Source: JAXHLG01 sp964505305
Lineage (GTDB): Bacteria > Patescibacteriota > Minisyncoccia > Moranbacterales > DUUL01
Direction: 5' to 3'
Length of the DNA stretch: 5,156 nt
Assembly: GCA_964505305.1 (NCBI GenBank)
Contig: CAZDHE010000034.1
Coordinates: forward strand, 1-5,156
Shown here in pieces: positions 1 through 4,827 of the stretch. A program made the position numbers and the translations under genes. The notes beneath the pieces are model-generated. The model was given only the letters and a program-made list of their open reading frames with translations. It was not told the DNA's origin and made no database searches. Every line of letters begins with the position of its first letter. The first letter of the stretch is position 1.

Positions 1-1133
1 GGAAAATTCAAAGCAAATCCTAACTGAAAAGCTGTCCATTCAGCAATTTCAATAAAAAGCAAAGCAAGCAACAAACCAATTATTCCTCCCATAGTCGTTA
101 AAAACAAAGCTTCCAATAAAAACTGTTTGACAATATCCCCTTTCCCGGCGCCCACCGCCTTGCGAAGTCCGATTTCAAAAGTTCTCTCGGTAACGGCTAC
201 ATACATAACGTTCATAATCCCAACGCCGCCGACTATCAAGGAAACAGAAGTTAAACCTATCAACAAAATATTAAGAACAACAAAAACTTCATTGATAATT
301 TCTCTGGCTTCCTTCATAGAAGTTACGGAAAAATCATCTTTTTCCGGATTATCAATATTATGACGGTTTCTTAAGACGTCTTCTATTTTAGTAATAAGCA
401 AATCCAGATCGCTCTTTTCTTCATACTTAAATATGGCAAATTGAATATGGTCTGTTCCCGTAATTTTCTTTTGCAAAACCTCAACCGGCAAAAAAGCCAA
501 TTGATCAAAATCAAACATTCCGCCAAAACCTCTCTCTTCCAAAACTCCCTTGACAACAAATCGGGAATTGCCAACTTTCACCCTCTTTCCCACGGGATCC
601 TCTTGTCCAAAAATATCATCGGCCAACCCATCTCCCAAAATTATAAAATTTTTCAAACTTTCGCTTTCTTTTTCGGTAAACATTTCACCCCGGGCAATAT
701 TAAATTGGCCGTCAACCTCTTCCGCCCCGGCTGTGACTCCCATAATCATAGAGTTTTTATTCTGATTCCGGTAGCTAATCACTTCCCGCTCCATCAATCC
801 CGCATACCACTCTTTTAATTCCTCAATTTTGCTTAACCGTTCCATATCTTCTACGGTTAAGCTGGTAATCTCAACCCCGGTAGCCATTCCTCCGGCATTC
901 TCGACTGACGTTTTGCTTTTACCGGGAACTTTGACTTCTATGGCAATAACATCTTTTCCGAAAGTTTCCACCTGTTTAACCACATAATCTTTCAAACCCG
1001 CTCCGAGAGCCAAAACAATAATAACCAAAAAAACTCCTATAATAATCCCGGATAAAGAAAGCAGAGTTCGGGTTTTGTTTCGAGATAAATTCTTCAAGGC
1101 TAACTGAGTTGCTGTAATATAAGAAAAAAACAT
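1..1133 (-). CDS. MacB/FtsX-family ABC transporter permease, C-terminus cut by window edge
   Basis: Translating the minus strand from the ATG at 1133 gives an open frame of 377 codons that runs off the left edge. It was read by hand, and no stop occurs in the window. What is seen: a short cytoplasmic N-terminus (ALKNLSRNKTRTLLS), TM1 at about residues 24-47, a large extracytoplasmic domain at about 48-280, TM2 at about 283-311 running into VGGVGIMNVM, the coupling motif ERTFEIGLRKAVGAGKGD at about 317-334, and TM3 at about 336-361. The fourth helix and the PA-x-EALR tail expected of the family lie outside the window. It is a paralogue of the complete permease at 1539-2798 and shares GVLEERG in the outer domain. 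It probably exports a substrate, or pulls one from the membrane, using the ATPase at 2820-3518; the substrate is unknown. An in-frame ATG at 1196 would add 21 residues (MALNYDSITC...). I prefer 1133 because family members begin close to the ALKNL segment, although neither start has a convincing ribosome site. Confidence 0.9.
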   Translation of the reverse strand, partial: MFFSYITATQLALKNLSRNKTRTLLSLSGIIIGVFLVIIVLALGAGLKDYVVKQVETFGKDVIAIEVKVPGKSKTSVENAGGMATGVEITSLTVEDMERLSKIEELKEWYAGLMEREVISYRNQNKNSMIMGVTAGAEEVDGQFNIARGEMFTEKESESLKNFIILGDGLADDIFGQEDPVGKRVKVGNSRFVVKGVLEERGFGGMFDFDQLAFLPVEVLQKKITGTDHIQFAIFKYEEKSDLDLLITKIEDVLRNRHNIDNPEKDDFSVTSMKEAREIINEVFVVLNILLIGLTSVSLIVGGVGIMNVMYVAVTERTFEIGLRKAVGAGKGDIVKQFLLEALFLTTMGGIIGLLLALLFIEIAEWTAFQLGFALNF

Positions 1134-1217
1134 TTTAGAAAAAGAATTACTATTAATATACTTATCGCAAGTGATGGAATCATAATTTAAAGCCATTCCC
1201 CCCCGCCTTGACTTTTG

Positions 1218-1233
1218 TCCCGAGTGCTCGGGA
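1218..1233. repeat. Short GC-rich perfect palindrome
   Basis: TCCCGAG-TG-CTCGGGA is a 7-base inverted repeat around two bases. It is GC-rich in an otherwise AT-rich spacer. No T-run follows on either strand, which argues against a simple terminator. It may be a dispersed intergenic palindrome or a transcript-stabilising hairpin. Confidence 0.6.
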
Positions 1234-1305
1234 TTGAGCTTTGAGTTTCTCTTCCCTTACTTCTTCCCACTTGCACTTATTGATAAATATCTTCCCGTTC
1301 ACCCC

Positions 1306-1336
1306 TAAACCCGACAAACAGTGATTGTCGGATTTA
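1306..1336. repeat. 12-bp stem hairpin in the permease spacer
   Basis: TAAACCCGACAA (1306-1317) pairs with TTGTCGGATTTA (1325-1336) at 11 of 12 positions, leaving a 7-base loop ACAGTGA. The single mismatch is C1310 against A1332. No T-run follows on either strand. It is either a dispersed intergenic repeat or a processing or stability hairpin between the two permease cistrons. Confidence 0.6.
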
Positions 1337-1350
1337 GCTATAAAAGAGTC

Positions 1351-1533
1351 AAGAAGCAAGGAACAAGGGACAAGGGTTTAGAATGTCAAAAGTCAAAACT
1401 CAAAAGTCAAAATTTGTCATTTGGGCAGGTTTGTCATTTGACATTTATTCATTAGGATTTGATTTGACATTAGGGTTTTGTCATTTGACATTTATTTGAA
1501 TTTGGGCTTTTTCACTCTTACTCCTTGCTTCTT
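1351..1533. repeat. Repeat-rich AT block bounded by 12-bp inverted repeats
   Basis: AAGAAGCAAGGA at 1351-1362 recurs exactly in inverted form as TCCTTGCTTCTT at 1522-1533. Inside lie two exact 20-base direct copies of a TTTGTCATTTGACA-containing sequence at 1430-1449 and 1477-1496, and two exact copies of CAAAAGTCAAAA at 1387-1398 and 1401-1412. The CAAAAGTC and TTTGACAT/GTCATTTG parts are partly complementary, so the transcript could fold on itself. There is no open reading frame of note. The right end lies only 5 bases from the stop codon of the upstream permease. Its origin is unknown; it could be a decayed small mobile or dispersed intergenic repeat. Confidence 0.55.
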
Positions 1534-1538
1534 AATTT

Positions 1539-2798
1539 TCACTCGCACCGCAGCGCCTCCATAGGGCTAATTTTGGAGGCTTTTTTTGCCGGATACATCC
1601 CAAAAATAATTCCGGTCAAAAAAGAAATTGCCGCCGCGGTTAAAATCGACCAAAAAGAAACAATAAAAGGCCAATCATAACCCAAAAATTGAACCACTAA
1701 AGCAATCAAGAAAGAAAACAAAACTCCCAATAAAATACCGGCCAAGCCTCCTATGGTTGAAATAGTGGCGGCTTCCAATAAAAATTGAACCAAAACGTCT
1801 GAGTTCTTGGCGCCCACCGCCTTGCGAAGTCCGACTTCTTTCACTCTCTGGTTAATGGAAATAAGCATAATATTCATAATTCCCACTCCCCCGACCGCCA
1901 AAGCCACCGAGCCAATAGTAAGTAAAAAATATCTAACCGCATCAGTTATATCTCCAACTATCTCTAAAGCGGCGGCTTGATCTCTAATTGAAAAATCTTT
2001 CTCTTCTTCTTTTTTTACATTGTGCCTGCTCATCAGAATATCCTCTGTCTGATTTTTGACATCGGAAACCCATTCAGGTCCCCGGGCTTTGAGTCGAATA
2101 AAATTTAAATAATCCCTACCCAGTATCATTTTTTGAGCAGTTTTTAAGGGAACAAAAACACTATTGTCTTGATTGGAAACACCGAAAGCGGCCGCTCCTC
2201 TCTCTTCCAAAACGCCGATAATCTTGTAATTTTGTTTTTTTATTTTAATTTTTTTATTTAAAGGGTCTCTTTCTCCAAAAAAATCTTTGGCGACACTGCT
2301 GCCCAAAATAATAACTCTGGAAAGATCCTCCTCTTCTTCAGGTAAAATAAATCTGCCTCTTTTCATTTCTGCTTCTTCAACCTCAAGATAATCGCCGGTA
2401 GTGCCTGTAATATTCAAATTTTTACTGACTCCGTTTCCCGAGACCGCTTCATTACCGTTAACATAAGCGGCGCCGGCGCTTAAACCGACCAACCCGCCCG
2501 GATTTTTCAAGGCCTTGAAGTCATCATATTCAAGCGTTTTCTCAACAATCCCAAAAGCGGATGCCGGGGGCTCATTTTCTTCGGAAGCTCCCGGAAGAAC
2601 CGCCACTAAATTAGAGCCTATATCCTCCACTTGCTTAACAATTAAATCTTGAGCCGAACGGCCAATGGACATAATAATAACAACTGAAGCAACTCCAATA
2701 ACAATTCCCAAAATAGTCAAAAAAGAACGAACTTTTTCCGCCATTAAATTCTTATAAGCTATTTTTATCGGATTTAAAATATTCATATTTTTTTCCAT
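1539..2798 (-). CDS. MacB-type ABC transporter permease (complete)
   Basis: This 419-residue protein has the four-helix MacB/FtsX architecture. TM1 is at about 25-46 (ILGIVIGVASVVIIM), the extracytoplasmic domain (periplasmic-core type) is at about 47-283, TM2 at about 288-313 contains VGGVGIMNIMLIS, the ATPase-coupling segment QRVKEVGLRKAVGAKNSD lies at about 317-334, TM3 is at about 337-370, and TM4 at about 378-402 ends in the family signature GMYPAKKASKISPMEALR. Length matches stand-alone permeases, not MacB with a fused ATPase; the ATPase is the separate gene directly upstream. It should form a homodimer, or a heterodimer with the downstream paralogue, and couple ATP hydrolysis to export or extraction at the outer face of the membrane. 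The substrate cannot be read from the sequence; a macrolide role is not implied. The start at 2798 is favoured by AAGGTG nine bases upstream; a second ATG four codons in (2786) has none. The stop is TGA. Confidence 0.95.
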   Translation of the reverse strand: MEKNMNILNPIKIAYKNLMAEKVRSFLTILGIVIGVASVVIIMSIGRSAQDLIVKQVEDIGSNLVAVLPGASEENEPPASAFGIVEKTLEYDDFKALKNPGGLVGLSAGAAYVNGNEAVSGNGVSKNLNITGTTGDYLEVEEAEMKRGRFILPEEEEDLSRVIILGSSVAKDFFGERDPLNKKIKIKKQNYKIIGVLEERGAAAFGVSNQDNSVFVPLKTAQKMILGRDYLNFIRLKARGPEWVSDVKNQTEDILMSRHNVKKEEEKDFSIRDQAAALEIVGDITDAVRYFLLTIGSVALAVGGVGIMNIMLISINQRVKEVGLRKAVGAKNSDVLVQFLLEAATISTIGGLAGILLGVLFSFLIALVVQFLGYDWPFIVSFWSILTAAAISFLTGIIFGMYPAKKASKISPMEALRCE

Positions 2799-2807
2799 TC
2801 AATAGCA

Positions 2808-2813
2808 CACCTT
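2808..2813 (-). promoter_or_regulatory. Ribosome binding site of the MacB-type permease
   Basis: On the minus strand AAGGTG lies nine bases before the ATG at 2798, inside the 21-base gap after the ATPase stop codon. It decides the start at 2798 over the ATG four codons later, and its closeness to the ATPase stop suggests translational coupling. Confidence 0.6.
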
Positions 2814-2819
2814 TTTTTA

Positions 2820-3518
2820 TTAAGCTTGTTTCGCGTAGTCGCTCACCACTTTTCTGTCCATTATTTCAATGATTCTGCGAGCATATTTAACCAATTCTTG
2901 ATCATGGGTTACCAAAATTACAGTTTTCCCTTTTTTGTTTAAATCAGCCAAAATATCCATAACTTGAGTGCCCGATTTAGAATCCAAATTTCCGGTCGGC
3001 TCATCGGCAAAAATAATTTCCGGGTCATTGACCAAAGCCCGGGCTATTGCCACTCTTTGTTTTTCTCCCCCCGAAATCTGATTGGAATAATAATCAAGAC
3101 GATGTTCCAAATTAACAGCTTTCAAGGCTTTTTGAACATTTAATTTCCTTTTTTGAGCGTTTATTCTTCTCTTATCATAAAGCAGGGGCAGTTCCACATT
3201 TTCAAAAACTGTTGTTCCGGGCAAAAGGTTGAAAGATTGAAAAACAAAGCCCGCTTCTTTGTTTCTTATTTTTGCCAAATCATCATCACTGTATTTTTGC
3301 GCGCTTTTTCCTTTAAACAGATACTCTCCCACAGTCGGTCTCTCCAAAAAACCCAGCATTTGCATTAGGGTCGACTTGCCGGAACCGCTGGGACCGGTAA
3401 TGGCCACAAACTCTCCTTTTTTTATTTCAAAACTCGCCCCGGAAACAGCCGGCGTTTCTACTTCCCCGCTGTGGTAAGTTTTCCCCAGATTCTTAACTTG
3501 AATTATTTTTTGTTTCAT
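2820..3518 (-). CDS. ABC transporter ATP-binding protein, MacB/LolD type
   Basis: This 232-residue cytoplasmic ATPase powers the permease or permeases encoded downstream. All nucleotide-binding motifs are intact: an aromatic A-loop Tyr15, Walker A GPSGSGKST at 42-50, Q-loop Gln94 in FVFQSFNLLP, signature ISGGEKQR at 148-155, Walker B IIFADE at 168-173 with catalytic Glu173, D-loop NLDS at 177-180, and switch His205 in VTHD. QSFNLLP and DEPTGNLDS are typical of the LolD/MacB/FtsE branch. The signature has ISGGEK in place of the commoner LSGGQQ, a tolerated change. Length is normal for a stand-alone subunit. It is the first protein gene of a minus-strand operon, 21 bases before the MacB-type permease. 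Its own ATG lacks a Shine-Dalgarno; a five-codon leader with a strong one ends 11 bases upstream and may deliver ribosomes. The stop is TAA. Confidence 0.95.
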   Translation of the reverse strand: MKQKIIQVKNLGKTYHSGEVETPAVSGASFEIKKGEFVAITGPSGSGKSTLMQMLGFLERPTVGEYLFKGKSAQKYSDDDLAKIRNKEAGFVFQSFNLLPGTTVFENVELPLLYDKRRINAQKRKLNVQKALKAVNLEHRLDYYSNQISGGEKQRVAIARALVNDPEIIFADEPTGNLDSKSGTQVMDILADLNKKGKTVILVTHDQELVKYARRIIEIMDRKVVSDYAKQA

Positions 3519-3529
3519 AAGGATGTTTT

Positions 3530-3547
3530 TTAAGAAATAGGAAGCAT
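3530..3547 (-). CDS. Putative five-codon leader minicistron (MLPIS) ahead of the ATPase
   Basis: On the minus strand an ATG at 3547 opens a five-codon frame, MLPIS, closed by TAA at 3530-3532. It is preceded by AGGAG at 3555-3559 with 7-base spacing, the best ribosome site in the operon. The stop lies 11 bases before the ATPase ATG at 3518, which has no ribosome site of its own (CATCCTT precedes it). What is seen is a textbook site with ATG and stop. The inference is that terminating ribosomes re-initiate at the ATPase gene. The peptide has no run of regulatory codons suggesting attenuation. It could be chance in AT-rich DNA. Confidence 0.4.
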   Translation of the reverse strand: MLPIS

Positions 3548-3554
3548 TCTTTAG

Positions 3555-3559
3555 CTCCT
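3555..3559 (-). promoter_or_regulatory. Strong Shine-Dalgarno serving the leader ATG, not the ATPase ATG
   Basis: AGGAG on the minus strand, preceded by seven A, lies 7 bases from the leader ATG at 3547 but 36 bases from the ATPase ATG. It is too far to serve the ATPase directly, so either the leader is translated or the site is fortuitous. Confidence 0.5.
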
Positions 3560-3577
3560 TTTTTTATTGAAATGCGC

Positions 3578-3583
3578 CTTATA
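3578..3583 (-). promoter_or_regulatory. Possible -10 box of the ABC operon
   Basis: TATAAG on the minus strand lies about 30 bases upstream of the leader ATG, a good distance for a short 5' leader. I see no convincing -35 hexamer at 16-18 bases in the A-rich stretch upstream, so the call rests on the -10 box and position alone. Confidence 0.25.
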
Positions 3584-3658
3584 TTTTGAATTTCTTTCTT
3601 TTTGTCTTTTTTAACTGATGTTACGCGCTTCTTAAAGCAGTATTCCTTTAAAAACCCC

Positions 3659-3696
3659 TGAAGTTCGACTTCTGCATCCGCAGAATTCGAACTTCA
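3659..3696 (-). terminator. Central hairpin of copy 1, terminator-like on the minus strand
   Basis: TGAAGTTCGACTTCTGC (3659-3675) pairs with 3680-3696 at 16 of 17 positions (C3669/T3686 mismatch) around a 4-base loop. Reading the minus strand, GGGG and five T (3658-3650) follow the stem. The four-base gap before the T-run makes it a weak intrinsic terminator at best. Its position would shield the ABC operon from transcripts coming leftwards through the peroxiredoxin region. Confidence 0.35.
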
Positions 3697-3699
3697 AAA

Positions 3700-3729
3700 T
3701 TGGAAAATACGTTCATATTAAATTATAAT
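3700..3729 (+). promoter_or_regulatory. Promoter inside element copy 1, pointing towards the peroxiredoxin gene
   Basis: TTGGAA (3700-3705) and a consensus TATAAT (3724-3729) are separated by 18 bases. This is the best sigma-70-type signal in the window. It reads rightwards out of the element towards the peroxiredoxin start about 200 bases on, with no terminator seen between. The equivalent position in copy 2 keeps TTGGAA, the 18-base spacer and TATGAT, so the signal belongs to the element. Confidence 0.5.
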
Positions 3730-3752
3730 GAGAATATGCGTAATATCGATTT

Positions 3753-3931
3753 TAAAAATAAGAAGAATCGTCTTTCCTCTTCAAATAGATTATTTCCAAG
3801 CGCCATTAAAATTATTATACCACTAAGCTGAAAGTCATCCAAACAAAAATATTTGAAATATAAATATTTGCTTTTTGTAATTACTTAAGAACGATGCAAG
3901 TTTAAGTGATGCTAAAAATTAAATCAAATTT
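3753..3931. other. Leader and promoter region of the peroxiredoxin gene
   Basis: No coding frame is apparent. The region holds a second promoter candidate (3853-3881) and two copies of the palindrome AAATATTT (3847-3854 and 3862-3869), 15 bases apart, overlapping the -35 box. No Shine-Dalgarno precedes the peroxiredoxin ATG. Confidence 0.5.
3853..3881 (+). promoter_or_regulatory. Proximal promoter candidate of the peroxiredoxin gene
   Basis: TTGAAA (3853-3858) and TGTAAT (3876-3881) are 17 bases apart and end about 50 bases before the ATG. The paired AAATATTT palindromes around the -35 box could be an operator, but such AT palindromes arise easily by chance here. Confidence 0.35.
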
Positions 3932-4609
3932 ATGGAAAAAGAAATACCGGATTTTTATGATGATTATATTCCAAGTTGCGGCTCGCCTTTAATCGGAGAT
4001 AAGTTTCCTCCCATAGAGGCTCAAACCACTCATGGAAAAATGAAAATTCCGGAGGATTTCTCCGGCAAGTGGATGGTGCTTTTTAGCCATCCGGCGGATT
4101 ATACTCCGGTTTGCACAACTGAGTTTGTAGCTTTTGCCAAAAGAAATGAAGCCTTTAAAAAATTAAATACTGAGCTAATCGGTCTTTCCATTGATCAGAT
4201 CTTCTCTCATATTAAATGGATAGAATGGATAAAAGAAAATTTAAAAGTGGAAATTCCTTTTCCCGTGATTGCCGATGACAGAGGTCAAATAGCTGAAATG
4301 CTGGGAATGATCCATCCCGGTAAAGGAAATAACACGGTCCGAGCGGTCTTTATTGTAGATCCGGAAGGAAGGCTTCGAGCCATGCTCTACTACCCCCAAG
4401 AATTGGGAAGAAATATGGAAGAAATTTTAAGAATGATCAAAGGATTACAAAAAGTCGATAAAGAAAATGTAGCTATTCCAGCCGGCTGGCCGGAAAATGA
4501 GTTAATCGGCGATAAGGTTATCATACCTCCCGCCACAGACGAAAAGGAGGCCGCCAAAAGAAAAAATAAAGAAAATTGCTACGACTGGTGGTTTTGTTAC
4601 AAGAAGTAA
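3932..4609 (+). CDS. Peroxiredoxin, Prx6/archaeal thioredoxin-peroxidase type
   Basis: This 225-residue cytoplasmic thiol peroxidase reduces hydrogen peroxide and organic hydroperoxides. The AhpC/TSA core (about residues 20-165) carries the active-site motif P54-x3-T58-x2-C61 within FSHPADYTPVCTTEF, with Cys61 as peroxidatic cysteine, and the supporting Arg137 in NNTVRAVFIVDPEG. A Prx6-type C-terminal dimerisation region follows (IPAGWPEN at about 182-189), and the protein ends CYDWWFC with Cys216 and Cys222. That Cys-x5-Cys tail is known from archaeal enzymes such as the Aeropyrum pernix peroxidase, where it supplies the resolving cysteine. An extra Cys16 lies in the N-terminal extension (DDYIPSCGSPLIG), which is slightly longer than usual. 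The electron donor is unknown; no reductase is adjacent. The ATG at 3932 has no Shine-Dalgarno, and no other in-frame start fits. The gene stands alone between two inverted repeat elements and is divergent from the ABC operon. The stop is TAA. Confidence 0.95.
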   Translation: MEKEIPDFYDDYIPSCGSPLIGDKFPPIEAQTTHGKMKIPEDFSGKWMVLFSHPADYTPVCTTEFVAFAKRNEAFKKLNTELIGLSIDQIFSHIKWIEWIKENLKVEIPFPVIADDRGQIAEMLGMIHPGKGNNTVRAVFIVDPEGRLRAMLYYPQELGRNMEEILRMIKGLQKVDKENVAIPAGWPENELIGDKVIIPPATDEKEAAKRKNKENCYDWWFCYKK

Positions 4610-4667
4610 AAAAATTTGATTTCCCCGCCTTCTTTGAATTAAAAACTGATTTTACGCGCATATACTC

Positions 4668-4697
4668 ATCATAGTTTAGTATGGACGTATTTTCCAA
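4668..4697 (-). promoter_or_regulatory. Promoter-like signal in element copy 2, antisense to the peroxiredoxin gene
   Basis: On the minus strand TTGGAA (4697-4692), an 18-base spacer and TATGAT (4673-4668) mirror the signal of copy 1. It would drive a transcript leftwards into the 3' end of the peroxiredoxin gene. The -10 box has one departure from TATAAT. Confidence 0.35.
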
Positions 4698-4710
4698 TTA
4701 CAGCAACAGA

Positions 4711-4758
4711 CTGAAGTTCGACTTCCGCACCCGCAGAAGTCGAACTTCAGGGATTTTT
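4711..4758 (+). terminator. Central hairpin of copy 2, likely peroxiredoxin terminator
   Basis: The stem 4711-4728 pairs with 4733-4750 over 18 positions with a single C4726/A4735 mismatch and a loop ACCC, followed by GGA and five T (4754-4758). It lies about 100 bases after the peroxiredoxin stop. The T-run is short and three bases from the stem, so strength is uncertain, but no other terminator is seen after the gene. Confidence 0.45.
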
Positions 4759-4827
4759 AAGAAAGACTGACTTAAGAAGTGCGTAACATCAGTTACAAAA
4801 ATAAATTTTCCTGATCACACTCTCCAA

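Larger units (their letters stand above)
1197..1538. other. Non-coding spacer between the two permease genes
   Basis: No frame on either strand carries a credible protein here. The spacer holds two separate hairpins (1218-1233 and 1306-1336) and a repeat-rich block (1351-1533), each listed on its own. Seven consecutive G on the minus strand (1198-1204) sit just before the alternative ATG of the downstream permease. I see no T-run after either hairpin on either strand, so no intrinsic terminator is evident. The second permease may therefore be reached by read-through from the first, or may have a promoter I could not identify. Confidence 0.7.
3613..3752 (+). repeat. MITE-like element, copy 1 (left of the peroxiredoxin gene)
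   Basis: This 140-base copy starts with AACTGATGTTACGC (3613-3626) and ends with GCGTAATATCGATT (3739-3752, about 11 of 14 matching the inverted start), so it has terminal inverted repeats. The centre is a 17-bp hairpin (3659-3696), followed by a promoter-like signal (3700-3729). It aligns over its whole length, in opposite orientation, with 4644-4794, at roughly four of five bases with an 11-base difference after the hairpin. It has no coding capacity. I found no clear target-site duplication, and weak similarity may continue a few bases beyond each end, so the boundaries are approximate. It is best read as a non-autonomous mobile or dispersed repeat; the mobilising transposase is unknown and not in this window. 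Confidence 0.75.
3613..4794. mobile_element. Possible composite cassette: inverted element pair with peroxiredoxin cargo
   Basis: Two copies of the same element in opposite orientation bracket a single gene, as insertion sequences do in a composite transposon. What is seen: the outer ends are AACTGATGTTACGC on the left and GCGTAACATCAGTT on the right, exact inverted complements over 14 bases. Against mobility: no transposase, no obvious direct duplication outside the ends, and copies diverged by about a fifth. Independent insertion of two elements on either side of the gene is an equally simple explanation. Confidence 0.3.
4644..4794 (-). repeat. MITE-like element, copy 2 (right of the peroxiredoxin gene, inverted)
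   Basis: This 151-base copy is the inverted counterpart of 3613-3752. On the plus strand it opens with AACTGATTTTACGCGC (4644-4659) and closes with GCGTAACATCAGTT (4781-4794), terminal inverted repeats with one mismatch over 14 bases. It carries the same central hairpin and the same TTGGAA/TATGAT signal, plus about 11 extra bases (around 4700-4711) between hairpin and promoter. It begins 34 bases after the peroxiredoxin stop codon. No open reading frame and no clear target duplication are present. Confidence 0.75.

Noticed and set aside
127..818. Open frames on both strands at 127-363, 383-574, 441-818 and 550-765
   Set aside because: They lie in other frames of the truncated permease, which has clear homology-type motifs throughout; their products are low-complexity and resemble nothing.
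1306..1336. Intrinsic terminator after the first permease
   Set aside because: The stem is good but no T-run follows on the minus strand; GGGGTGAACGGG follows instead.
1492..1526. Tiny minus-strand frame GTG (1515) to TAA (1492) preceded by AAGGAG
   Set aside because: Seven codons inside the repeat-rich block, with the purine-rich motif belonging to the block's inverted end; it is not next to any gene start, unlike the leader before the ATPase.
3153..3477. Plus-strand open frames at 3153-3368 and 3259-3477
   Set aside because: Antisense shadows of the ATPase gene, whose Walker A and Q-loop regions occupy this stretch.
3601..4805. Target-site duplications flanking the elements or the whole cassette
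   Set aside because: Only T/A-rich bases flank the ends and no unambiguous direct repeat could be matched; TTTTTGT-like similarity outside both outer ends is inverted, not direct.
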